A DNA stretch of 7,899 nt from Candidatus Eiseniibacteriota bacterium (GCA_030592245.1 JAUVJV010000081.1:1-7899), one strand, 5' to 3'. Shown: positions 1 to 7,348, numbered from the stretch's first letter. Program-made: numbers and translations. Notes: generated by a model from the letters alone, not told the origin.

Positions 1-286
1 AGATCTTGCCGGGGATGTACCTGCCTGCCTGGGACAGAAACCATATTCTCATACTCTGGCTGAACCCGATGACGTATCCCATCTTCGCCAGAATGTACTG
101 CCAGAGTCTGCCGTAAACCGGAAACAGGACTGCGAGCATCAGGAAGGAGCCCACTATGCGCCAGGGCCTGACATTGAACTCCAATGTCTCGAGCTCCGCC
201 AGACCCGAAGCGAGGTTTCTTATAATGAAATAGAGAATCACGCCGGCCACCGCGACGCCGATGGTCCTCTTGAGAATGCTCTTCAT
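1..286 (-). CDS. UPF0104/AglD-type integral membrane protein (lysylphosphatidylglycerol synthase TM-like), N-terminal part, cut by window edge
   Basis: Reading the minus strand from ATG at 286 gives 95 open codons running off the window edge. The protein begins MKSILKRTIG, has a hydrophobic segment at about residues 8-22 and another at about 43-58, and then carries the stretch SQAGRYIPGKI at 85-95. The R-Y-I-P-G-K core after a second hydrophobic region is the hallmark I recognise for the flippase-like family of MprF transmembrane domains, AglD and UPF0104 proteins. Such proteins often sit in polysaccharide and lipid-glycan loci and are proposed to move or modify lipid-linked material; the exact role of most members is unknown. 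The start lies 3 bases after the epimerase stop, with GGAGAGG at 296-302 and a 9-base spacer, so translation is probably coupled. A TTG at 289-287 is a possible alternative start. Most of the protein, including its later membrane spans, is outside the window, so substrate assignment is not possible. Confidence 0.8.
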   Translation of the reverse strand, partial: MKSILKRTIGVAVAGVILYFIIRNLASGLAELETLEFNVRPWRIVGSFLMLAVLFPVYGRLWQYILAKMGYVIGFSQSMRIWFLSQAGRYIPGKI

Positions 287-289
287 CAA

Positions 290-1417
290 CTATGGCCTCT
301 CCACTTCGGCGAGCCGCCCGGCGATAGTATCCATTATCTTCTCAGCCGCGTGCCCGTCGCCATAAGGGTTCTTCTTGACAATCATCTTCCGGTAGGCCTT
401 GTCCGACCTCAGCAGCTCCGTCGCGGCTGAGATGATCCTGCGCGTGTCGGTACCCACAATCTTGACGGCACCTGCCTTGACGGCCTCGGGCCTCTCGGTT
501 ACCTCTCTCATCAGGAGCACGGGCTTGCCCAGTGAGGGGGCTTCTTCCTGGATGCCGCCCGAATCGGTGATTATGAAGCTGCAGGACTTAAGCAACTTGA
601 CGAAGTCCCTGTAATCGAGTGGATCGACAAGGACGACCCTCTCGGCACCCGCCAGGATCTTCTTCACCGTACCCCTGACATTGGGATTCGGGTGGACCGG
701 AAACACCATCAGGGCGTCGCTGTGCATCCGGACGATCTCCCTGAGGGCCCGCATCATCCCTTCGAAGCTCTCTCCCCAGCTCTCCCTCCTGTGCGCCGTG
801 ACCGCGATGACCTTATTGCGCTTAAAGTCGATCCCTGCAAGTTGCTCCGAAGCGAACCTGTACCTTCTGGATGCGACATGAAGAAGCGCATCGATCACCG
901 GGTTGCCCACGACGGAGATCCGCCGCCTCGGCACACCTTCGGAAAGCAAAGAGTCCCTGGCAGTTGCGGTCGGTGCGAAATGCAGGTCAGAGAGGGCGGA
1001 AGTCAGCTTCCTGTTGATCTCCTCGGGGAAGGGACTGTACTTCCTGTAAGTCCTTAAGCCCGCCTCAACGTGGCCCACGGGTATCTTCAGATAATAGGAA
1101 CACAGCGAACCCACGAAGGTGCTCGTGGTATCCCCCTGGACCAGCACTATGTCCGGCGTCTCCGCCGCCAGCACCTTCTCGAGTTTCCTCACGAGCCGGG
1201 CCGTTAGCTCGAAGAGGGACTGGCGCGGTTTCATGATATCGAGGTCATAGTCAGGCTTCAGCCTGAAGATCTCAAACACATCATCACACATCTTCCGGTG
1301 CTGCGCGGTCAGGATGAGGACGGGCTTGATCCCGCGGCGTCTCCCGGCCTCGATGGCTATCGGAGCCATCTTGATGGCTTCCGGCCTCGTTCCGACGATG
1401 ATGGCAACCTTAAGCAT
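290..1417 (-). CDS. wecB: UDP-N-acetylglucosamine 2-epimerase, non-hydrolysing
   Basis: This cytosolic enzyme interconverts UDP-GlcNAc and UDP-ManNAc, supplying ManNAc units for surface glycans. The 375-residue length is normal for the family. Visible motifs in order are VGTRPEAIKMAP (8-19), TAQHRKM (37-43), QGDTTST (94-100) with Asp96, GHVEAGLRT (115-123) with Glu118, PFPEEINR (129-136) with Glu132/133, GNPVIDAL (171-178), AHRRE (208-212) with His209, HPNP (242-245), TDSGGIQEEAP (284-294) and TERPEAV (307-313). Asp96, Glu118, one of Glu132/133 and His209 match the catalytic set described for E. coli WecB. The full set of GTRPEAIKM, TDSGG and TERPE elements marks the non-hydrolysing rather than the hydrolysing class. 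The ATG at 1417 overlaps the end of the GT4 gene by 8 bases and has GGGGGAGG at 1424-1431, 6 bases upstream. No UDP-ManNAc dehydrogenase (wecC-like) gene is in the window, so whether ManNAc is used as such or oxidised to ManNAcA is open. Confidence 0.95.
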   Translation of the reverse strand: MLKVAIIVGTRPEAIKMAPIAIEAGRRRGIKPVLILTAQHRKMCDDVFEIFRLKPDYDLDIMKPRQSLFELTARLVRKLEKVLAAETPDIVLVQGDTTSTFVGSLCSYYLKIPVGHVEAGLRTYRKYSPFPEEINRKLTSALSDLHFAPTATARDSLLSEGVPRRRISVVGNPVIDALLHVASRRYRFASEQLAGIDFKRNKVIAVTAHRRESWGESFEGMMRALREIVRMHSDALMVFPVHPNPNVRGTVKKILAGAERVVLVDPLDYRDFVKLLKSCSFIITDSGGIQEEAPSLGKPVLLMREVTERPEAVKAGAVKIVGTDTRRIISAATELLRSDKAYRKMIVKKNPYGDGHAAEKIMDTIAGRLAEVERP

Positions 1418-2537
1418 TGGCCGCCTCCCCCAGGACTTTCCGATAGATCTCCTCGTGTGTATCGGTCATTTTCCCGATGCTCCAGTTCTCTTTCACGCGC
1501 CGCCTTGCCTCGCGTCCAAGCTCGGCCATGTCGGTGCGCCGGGCAGCCTTCTCCACTGTCTCGGCGATCGCCTCGGGCCGGCCCGGTTCAAACAGGAAAC
1601 CAAGGCGCTCATCGATGATCTCCGGCAGGCCTCCCACCCGGGATGCCGCCACCACTCTTTCGCATGACATGGCCTCCAGGGCCGCGATGGAGGTGGCCTC
1701 CACCAGAGACGGCACGACAACCAGGTCGGCGGATGAGTAGACCGAAGGCATCCTGGCATTCTCAACACCGCCCATGAAGACCACCCGGTCGCTGATACCC
1801 AGCCCGGCGGCGATGTCCCCGAGCTCGGCGGCCAGGGGACCGTCACCGGTAATATAGAGCCGGACCTTCATCCTGTCCTTCAGGATGCCCATGGCACGGA
1901 CCAAGAACTCAACGCCGTTCTTGGCCACGAGACGCCGGGGGCATACGATCACGAACTCGCCCGCCTCCCGCTCGAGGCTACCGCTCACGGGCTTGAAGGT
2001 CGCGGTGTCGATACCGTTCACTATGGGCACCGTCCAGGATCCCGGGACCAGGTCGGCCACCACGCCGTCTATCTCCTTGCTGGTTGATAAGAGAGCACCG
2101 GCCCTCCTTAAGACCAGGTTCAACGGCGGCCTCATGGCCGCATTCTTCGCGAGCCTCAGGAAGTGTGACGAGTGAACCGTCACCACGAGCGGGCGGCCAT
2201 AGAGCAGCGCCGCGACACTTCCACCCAGGGCGGAAGCAAAGGTGTGGCAGTGGATAAGGTCGAAACTCTTCGCGGAGTAAGTGATCTCGGGCGCGGAGAA
2301 TACACTGCCCAGGCTCCAGCCCACGAAGTGCTTGCCGAAAGACGGAAGCCTCCGCACCTGCACCCCGTCCATCTCTTCACTCTTAGGCGATGACGCTTCG
2401 GTCCTGGTCGTGATGACCTTGACACTGTGGCCCCGCCTTACCAGCTCTCTGGCAAGGAAGTACACGTGGCTCTCTATCCCCCCCTGGCGCGGGGGGAAGT
2501 ATATGCTGGGCATGAGGATATTGAGATTACGGCTCAT
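1410..2537 (-). CDS. Glycosyltransferase family 4 (GT-B fold), cytosolic
   Basis: This is a retaining GT-B glycosyltransferase of the WcaL/RfaB-like type, expected to add one sugar from a nucleotide-sugar donor to a glycan or glycolipid on the cytosolic membrane face. With the ATG at 2537 the protein has 375 residues, typical of family GT4. Seen in the sequence: an N-terminal acceptor domain with PSIYFPPRQGGIESHV (about 10-25) followed by LARELVRRGHSVKVIT, the linker motif VNGIDTATFKP (about 173-183), the donor-domain strand YITGDGPL (228-235), and an E-x7-E element (EATSIAALE, 280-288) followed by the VGGLPEII motif (301-308). No signal peptide or membrane span is evident. I chose ATG 2537 over an in-frame GTG at 2546 because GAGGTG at 2544-2549 sits 6 bases before the ATG; using the GTG would leave the site overlapping the start. 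It overlaps the upstream GT39 gene by 11 bases and the epimerase by 8. Sugar specificity is not readable. Confidence 0.9.
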   Translation of the reverse strand: MSRNLNILMPSIYFPPRQGGIESHVYFLARELVRRGHSVKVITTRTEASSPKSEEMDGVQVRRLPSFGKHFVGWSLGSVFSAPEITYSAKSFDLIHCHTFASALGGSVAALLYGRPLVVTVHSSHFLRLAKNAAMRPPLNLVLRRAGALLSTSKEIDGVVADLVPGSWTVPIVNGIDTATFKPVSGSLEREAGEFVIVCPRRLVAKNGVEFLVRAMGILKDRMKVRLYITGDGPLAAELGDIAAGLGISDRVVFMGGVENARMPSVYSSADLVVVPSLVEATSIAALEAMSCERVVAASRVGGLPEIIDERLGFLFEPGRPEAIAETVEKAARRTDMAELGREARRRVKENWSIGKMTDTHEEIYRKVLGEAANA

Positions 2538-4125
2538 CGGTCTCACCTCGGGGGACTGCGAAACGGTAAACCGCGGTCACCGGCTCCTCAGTGAAGTGGA
2601 CTTCCCTGAGGTGGTCCGTCATCTGGTGAAGCACCGGTATGAGATAAACATCCGTCGCAGACGTGCCCGAGCTCAGTTTCTCAAGCACGATATAGTCCGG
2701 CCGCGCCTCCAGAAGATACTCCCGCATGGCGTTCTTGTCCCTCGTGAAAGGATACGCGATGGTCTTTCTGTTACTGTAGAGATAGAATAGGAACGGCTTT
2801 CTGCAAAGAACCACAGCATCCTCATCCGAGTTGCCGTCGATCCACTTGGCGGCATCGAAATACCTCACCCAGCCTGCCGGGTAGCCCTTTGTCCGGCCAA
2901 TGTACCGGTAAAGCGAGACGAGGTTGGTCAGGGCAAGGAGACCGCATATCACCGTAACGGCAAGACCCCTGGCCCCGAAGAATCCAAGCAGCCACCTGAG
3001 GCCTGCATACAGGTAAATCGCGAGCAAGGGCGCCATGGGAATCATGAATCTCTCGCTGCGCCATACCTCGGGCCAGCCCAGGTAGATGATCATGTAAAAC
3101 ACGATATAGAGACTTACAAGCAATGCCTTCTTTCGAAGCGCGATCGCGCCAAGCACTGCGATCACGATGATCAAGACCGACATCAGGGATGTCATGGCGA
3201 TCTCACCAAAGTCCCTGGTAGGCCTCACCAGGGTGGGGAGGATATTGGTGGACATCATACTGCCCAGGTAGGCAGCCCCGTTGATCCGGGCCCTGCTGAG
3301 GAGGCCGGAGAAAGTGACCATTCCCTGGTCCGGGTCATAGGGATTGGCCGAAAGAAGAACTTTGAGATACCTGCTCCCCTCGCCCGCAACAGTGTAGTTG
3401 CGAATGGCCCAGAGTCCCGAGACCGCAAGAAAACCGCAGATCAGGATCACGGCCTCCTTCCGCCGGGACCTAAGCAGCAGGAAGGCCACCGAGGCAAACA
3501 CCAGGCTCGCCCCCACGGTCCGCGCGAAATACGCCCATATGCAGAGCACAAGGCCGGCTAGGGCCGTCCGGCTGCCCTTAGGCCCGGTCAGCACCAGGTA
3601 GATGGCGAGCAAACTAAAGAGCATATAGGGCACATCTGAGAGAACCTGGTGGGAGTACTCAAGCACCGATGAGGATATGGCTATCGTGAAGGCTGCTATC
3701 ACGGCAAGGTGATCGCCGACAAGCCTTCTGGCGAGCAGGAATATGAATCCCGCAGCAGCCACGAAACAGAGCAGAACATTGATCTTCAAGGACTTGATCG
3801 AATCTCCGAAGACGAACGACCAGCCGGCGAGAAAGGCCGGAAATCCCGGAGGATACTTGGTGGCGGGGCGCAATTCCGGATGGTTGATGTAGCGGAACCC
3901 CTGTCCCTCGGCCAATGCCCTGGTGAGAATCACAAACTCGGCATTATCCCCGATGGCGGAAGGAAGATCATCGAAGGAGAGAATCCCGGCGAGCAGGGCG
4001 ATCCCGCAGATCGCGACGAGAATCACGGCGAGCCTGCGGCGGGACATATTCTTCTTGCTCGCTGTTGGCCCGGGCCCTCTGGACTCCGGCCTCTTGCTCC
4101 TGGTTCCCTTAATCTTGTTCGCCAT
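2527..4125 (-). CDS. GT39 (ArnT/PMT-like) integral membrane glycosyltransferase
   Basis: This 532-residue GT-C-type protein is predicted to use a polyprenyl-phosphate sugar donor at the outer face of the cytoplasmic membrane. After a very basic cytosolic tail (residues 1-33, many K and R) comes a first span (about 32-49). A loop follows containing GDNAEFVILTRALAEGQGF, whose Asp60 is the likely family acidic residue, then KYPPGFPAFLAG (about 90-101). HQVLSDVPYMLFSLLAIY (159-176) supplies a second acidic site typical of GT39. Further hydrophobic segments lie near 186-220, 225-240, 312-328, 334-352, 363-382 and 388-406. SERFMIPMAPLLAIY (357-371) matches the usual Arg-Phe-Pro region of ArnT-like enzymes. 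The last 110 or so residues are soluble and presumably extracytoplasmic. I placed the start at ATG 4125 because AGAAGGG (4134-4140) lies 8 bases before it; ATGs at 4146 and 4143 are in frame but lack a comparable site. It overlaps the DPM1-like gene by 17 bases, which fits that enzyme supplying its donor. Acceptor unknown. Confidence 0.86.
   Translation of the reverse strand: MANKIKGTRSKRPESRGPGPTASKKNMSRRRLAVILVAICGIALLAGILSFDDLPSAIGDNAEFVILTRALAEGQGFRYINHPELRPATKYPPGFPAFLAGWSFVFGDSIKSLKINVLLCFVAAAGFIFLLARRLVGDHLAVIAAFTIAISSSVLEYSHQVLSDVPYMLFSLLAIYLVLTGPKGSRTALAGLVLCIWAYFARTVGASLVFASVAFLLLRSRRKEAVILICGFLAVSGLWAIRNYTVAGEGSRYLKVLLSANPYDPDQGMVTFSGLLSRARINGAAYLGSMMSTNILPTLVRPTRDFGEIAMTSLMSVLIIVIAVLGAIALRKKALLVSLYIVFYMIIYLGWPEVWRSERFMIPMAPLLAIYLYAGLRWLLGFFGARGLAVTVICGLLALTNLVSLYRYIGRTKGYPAGWVRYFDAAKWIDGNSDEDAVVLCRKPFLFYLYSNRKTIAYPFTRDKNAMREYLLEARPDYIVLEKLSSGTSATDVYLIPVLHQMTDHLREVHFTEEPVTAVYRFAVPRGETDEP
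2544..2549 (-). promoter_or_regulatory. Ribosome binding site selecting ATG 2537 for the GT4 gene
   Basis: GAGGTG on the minus strand, 6 bases before ATG 2537. The in-frame GTG at 2546-2544 is part of this same site, so it is better read as ribosome-binding sequence than as the start codon. Confidence 0.7.
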
Positions 4126-5080
4126 TCCGGGAACCCTTCTCATCATCGTGGGAAAGCCTGGCCTTTATGCTGTACTCGTCCCTGCCCCGGTGACCGATCC
4201 TCACAATAAACTCCGCCACCAGTCCGGTGGATATCAGCTGAAAGCCCAGGATCATGAGCAGGACACCGAGCATAAGCAGGGGATGCTTGCCCTGAATATT
4301 GCCGAAGGTGAGTCTCAGCCAAGACAGATAGCAGTTGATCCCGAAGCCGGCCAGCGAGAAGACGATGCCTATTGTCCCGAAGAAGTGGAGCGGGCTGGTG
4401 GTATAACCCGTCAGCAGCACCACGGTCAGAAGGTCAAGGAAGCCGTGGAGGAAACGTCCCGCCCCGTACTTGGTCTTTCCGTGGACCCTCGGGTGATGCT
4501 TGACCGCGACCTCCCCTACCCTGAACCCCGCCTTGTGGGCGAATACGGGCAGGAACCTGTGGAGCTGGCCGTAGACCTTAAGGTGGCCGGTAACATAGCT
4601 CCTGTAAGCTTTGAGGCCGCAGTTCATGTCATGAATCTTGAGTCCCGTCACCCACTTGGTGACCGTGTTGAACACCTTCGAAGGAATGGTCTTGGTCATG
4701 GGGTCCCTGCGGCTCTGTTTCCAGCCGGACACCAGATCATAGCCTTCATCTATCTTCTCGACGAGCCTCGGAATCTCTTCCGGGTCGTCCTGCAGGTCCG
4801 CATCTATGGTGACTATTATGTCTCCCCGGGCCTCGTCGAATCCGACCGACAATGCGGCGCTCTTCCCATAGTTGGTCCTGAAACTGAGGACGCGGGAGAA
4901 GGGGTCGGCATCAAAGATCTCGGATAGGATCTCAATTGAAGTGTCCCTGCTGCCATCATCGACGAATACGAGCTCATAGGACCTGTTCATCCCCCCGAGG
5001 ACCCTTGTGAGCTTGCTGTGTAACTCCCGCAGGGAACCTTCCTCATCGAATACGGGAATAACGATCGAGATCTCTATCAT
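4109..5080 (-). CDS. Polyprenyl-phosphate sugar synthase, DPM1/GtrB-type family 2 glycosyltransferase
   Basis: The 323-residue protein is expected to transfer a sugar from a nucleotide donor to undecaprenyl or another polyprenyl phosphate, making the lipid-linked donor for GT-C transferases. The GT-A catalytic domain (about 1-225) starts ISIVIPVFDEEGSL and has VFVDDGSRD (38-46), NYGKSAALSVGFDEARGD (70-87), and the metal-binding IDADLQDDPEEI (92-103) with the DxD at Asp93/Asp95. Further on are HDMNCGLKAYR (150-160) and the family element GKTKYGAGRF (201-210). Two C-terminal membrane spans follow at about 232-256 and 266-292, as in bacterial GtrB/DPM-like enzymes; the tail is charged. Length and order match that subfamily. 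It starts 4 bases after the GT39-TPR stop with GAGGAGG at 5091-5097 and a 10-base spacer, and overlaps the next GT39 gene by 17 bases, so it sits between two likely users of its product. The sugar (mannose, glucose, 4-amino-arabinose or another) cannot be decided by eye. Confidence 0.93.
   Translation of the reverse strand: MIEISIVIPVFDEEGSLRELHSKLTRVLGGMNRSYELVFVDDGSRDTSIEILSEIFDADPFSRVLSFRTNYGKSAALSVGFDEARGDIIVTIDADLQDDPEEIPRLVEKIDEGYDLVSGWKQSRRDPMTKTIPSKVFNTVTKWVTGLKIHDMNCGLKAYRSYVTGHLKVYGQLHRFLPVFAHKAGFRVGEVAVKHHPRVHGKTKYGAGRFLHGFLDLLTVVLLTGYTTSPLHFFGTIGIVFSLAGFGINCYLSWLRLTFGNIQGKHPLLMLGVLLMILGFQLISTGLVAEFIVRIGHRGRDEYSIKARLSHDDEKGSRNGEQD
4134..4140 (-). promoter_or_regulatory. Ribosome binding site selecting ATG 4125 for the second GT39
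   Basis: AGAAGGG on the minus strand, 8 bases before ATG 4125. The longer reading from ATG 4146 or 4143 has only weak purine matches upstream (AGG about 18 bases away), so the shorter start is preferred. The choice removes seven residues. Confidence 0.65.
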
Positions 5081-5084
5081 CAGG

Positions 5085-7325
5085 CTATTGCCTCCTCAGG
5101 CCCAGCTTGCCATGCAAGCTCCGCCTGCCAGGATTGAGTTCCAGGGCCTTCTGCCACTCGGCCCTCGCCTCGGCCTGCCTCCCGAGGGAGTTCAGTATAT
5201 CGCCATGTATCTCATATGACAACGCATCTCTGCTTGTCAGGTCCAGGGCCCGCCGGACTTGAGCCAGAGCCTCCTCGGCCTCCCCGGTCTGAAGCCTGGC
5301 ATATGCCAGCATCGAATGGCCCTCATAGGAGTCCGGCTTATCATTCACGAAACCCTCAAGCAGTTCGCGGGCGACTGCAAACTGCCCGCCGCGCAGCTGG
5401 TCAATGGACCGCTCAAACACCCCGGGGAAATATCCTCCATCGGGATTGCCGGGCCAGGCCGGGTAGCGCACCAGGGTTGCCTCCCTGCCACAGAGCATGA
5501 AGCTTAAGACCGGAATCATCTGGCTCGAGAAGTCAGGGTAGTTTTTGCCGAGATACTCATAGAGAGTTGGAAAGCGCAGCAGAAAATGGGTCACCGGGTA
5601 TTTTTCGAACTCGGCCTTTTCGTCATAGCGGATCAGGTCGCCATAAGCGGGAAGGCTCCTGAAGCCCGTCTCCAGCGAGAGCGTGGTGGAACAGTCACCC
5701 ACCATGAACACTCCGGAGGAGAGCACGCGCTTAAGGCTCCGGGAACTGTCGAGAATCGTGTATCGCCGCCCGGACGCGTAGCGCGCGAAATTGACCGTAT
5801 TGATAAGTACAAAAGCGATCAGGACAATCGCCAGGACATACCCCGTCCACCTTTTCGGCAGCTTCAGAGTGCCCCTCATGATCGAACCCCGGAAGATCAG
5901 GCAGATGCCGAGCGCCGCACCGCCGAAGAAGAGAAGATGCTGCAGGGTCGAGAGGTGAAAACGGTAAAGCGACATCATGCCAGGCGATGAGGGCCTCCCC
6001 ATCAGGGCGGAGCCGCCGCTTAAGGCGCGGTAAACCAGGTCGTGCTGGACATGGATGAGGACCCAGGCGAGCCAGCCCCCGAACGCGTAAACGAATCCCG
6101 AAGATCTCGGCGAGGATAGAATGGAGCTGCCCCGCGCCAGCCGCAGCATGAACGCCGTGGCGAGCAACACGGTGCTCGGGGTCAAGAGCACCATGTAACG
6201 CAGAGGCCGGTAGCTCAGGAGGCTCAACGCCCCAAGAAGACCCACGAACCAAACCGCCGCAAGACGCTCCCAGGCTTTGGCCCCGGGCTTGCCGCCGAAG
6301 AGACCTGATATGACAGAGAGCAGCCCCAGCCAGGCCAGTACCGACATCACGGGCGTACCCGCAAAGAAGCCGTCGCGCCCGCTCCCGATATGCACCAGGG
6401 CGCCCAGTCTTCTCCAGATGACTGTTCCAAAACCGGCGCCGGCGTATTCGCCCTCCTGGGACAGCAGGATGTTTGACCTGAAATACTTTGCTATCACCGC
6501 GGGGTTCACGAAATAGACCAGGGCCACCCAGAGCGCCACGGCGACGGCCAGGCCGCCCAGGAATCCCACGGCCAGGCGCCGGTTGTTCACAACTGCGCCT
6601 TGAGCACCCGGGCGTTCACCACCCGTACGATCTTCCCGGGGCCTGATCAATAAATAGACAAGCACCACCGGAACGAAGTGAAGCGCATGCATCTTCAGCA
6701 TGAACGCCGCGAGCCCCACCAGGAATCCGGAGATGACAAGGCCCCCCGTCCGCTTGAGCGCGAAGTAGAAGGCGGCCAGCAACATCAGGATCAGCAGGGA
6801 CTCCACCATGGGGACCCGGCTGTAGACTATGTACGTATAGGGAAAGGCGATGAAGATAAGCGCCAGCAGGCCCGCGGCGCTGCCGTCAAGCCTGCGCATC
6901 CAGACAAATGCAAGGACCGCCGCGGCTATGGCGGGCAGGACCCCCGCAAGATTGGCCTGGAAGAGTCCGACACCTGCGACCTTGAAGATGACGAAAGCCA
7001 GGAAATTGATCAGGGGGTAAAAGAGCACCACGGGGGATCTCATGTCGGGGATCCAGGTACCGAAGACCACCTTGCTCCGCGCGCCGTCTATCGCGCGGGC
7101 CCCGTCGGTAAAGAGCGCCTGACTCCACGTGAAGTTCCAGGGCGGATCCGCGTTGAGGAAAACCGTTCTCAGGATCACCGCGGCGGCGATGACCGCGGCG
7201 ACCACCACCCAGTAATAACTGAAGGACTCCTGCGAGAGATACTCCCGCCGCGATTCCTCTCTCTGCGGCCTTCCCTTCTGTGGTTTTTCCTTCTTAACAG
7301 CCTTGCTTCGCTTCGCCCCTGCCAA
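5085..7325 (-). CDS. GT39/PMT-like membrane glycosyltransferase fused to C-terminal TPR domain
   Basis: This 746-residue protein joins a multi-span GT-C-like region to tetratricopeptide repeats. Residues 1-30 form a strongly basic tail. A first span (about 37-53) leads to a loop with FTDGARAID (72-80), where Asp74 is a candidate catalytic or donor-binding residue. DMRSPVVLFYPLINFLA (94-110) and SRVPMVESLLILMLLAAFYFAL (within 169-190), with Glu175, resemble the two acidic-loop regions of GT39. Many hydrophobic segments follow up to about 512. Residues 513-635 are soluble and resemble the C-terminal domain seen after the membrane part of such enzymes. TPR-like helical pairs lie at about 636-662, 668-699 and 702-733, the last reading A-L-S-Y to A-L-E-L-N-P-G. 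The start is TTG at 7325: GGGAGGG at 7332-7338 is 6 bases upstream and I find no ATG or GTG before it in frame. The next gene makes the likely donor. The role could be O-glycosylation of proteins bound through the TPRs, or glycan or lipid modification; the acceptor is unknown. Confidence 0.87.
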   Translation of the reverse strand: MAGAKRSKAVKKEKPQKGRPQREESRREYLSQESFSYYWVVVAAVIAAAVILRTVFLNADPPWNFTWSQALFTDGARAIDGARSKVVFGTWIPDMRSPVVLFYPLINFLAFVIFKVAGVGLFQANLAGVLPAIAAAVLAFVWMRRLDGSAAGLLALIFIAFPYTYIVYSRVPMVESLLILMLLAAFYFALKRTGGLVISGFLVGLAAFMLKMHALHFVPVVLVYLLIRPREDRTGGERPGAQGAVVNNRRLAVGFLGGLAVAVALWVALVYFVNPAVIAKYFRSNILLSQEGEYAGAGFGTVIWRRLGALVHIGSGRDGFFAGTPVMSVLAWLGLLSVISGLFGGKPGAKAWERLAAVWFVGLLGALSLLSYRPLRYMVLLTPSTVLLATAFMLRLARGSSILSSPRSSGFVYAFGGWLAWVLIHVQHDLVYRALSGGSALMGRPSSPGMMSLYRFHLSTLQHLLFFGGAALGICLIFRGSIMRGTLKLPKRWTGYVLAIVLIAFVLINTVNFARYASGRRYTILDSSRSLKRVLSSGVFMVGDCSTTLSLETGFRSLPAYGDLIRYDEKAEFEKYPVTHFLLRFPTLYEYLGKNYPDFSSQMIPVLSFMLCGREATLVRYPAWPGNPDGGYFPGVFERSIDQLRGGQFAVARELLEGFVNDKPDSYEGHSMLAYARLQTGEAEEALAQVRRALDLTSRDALSYEIHGDILNSLGRQAEARAEWQKALELNPGRRSLHGKLGLRRQ

Positions 7326-7331
7326 CTCTAT

Positions 7332-7338
7332 CCCTCCC
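7332..7338 (-). promoter_or_regulatory. Ribosome binding site supporting a TTG start
   Basis: On the minus strand GGGAGGG lies 6 bases before the TTG at 7325-7323. No in-frame ATG or GTG lies upstream before the previous gene ends, and the next in-frame Met codons (residue 95 and beyond) would delete the first membrane span and the Asp74 loop. This fixes TTG as the start of the GT39-TPR gene. Confidence 0.8.
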
Positions 7339-7348
7339 GGTTCTTGCC

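Noticed and set aside
692..1057. Plus-strand frame inside the epimerase gene
   Set aside because: Antisense to a conserved catalytic region with all wecB motifs; no recognisable protein features.
3923..4927. A 334-codon open frame on the plus strand
   Set aside because: It lies wholly antisense to the strongly recognised DPM1-like and GT39 genes, has no family motif, and its long length is explained by GC-rich codon bias on the opposite strand.
5731..6252. A 173-codon minus-strand frame within the GT39-TPR gene in another reading frame
   Set aside because: The main frame has continuous membrane-segment coding throughout; this frame is arginine-, proline- and histidine-rich with no motif, typical of an off-frame shadow.
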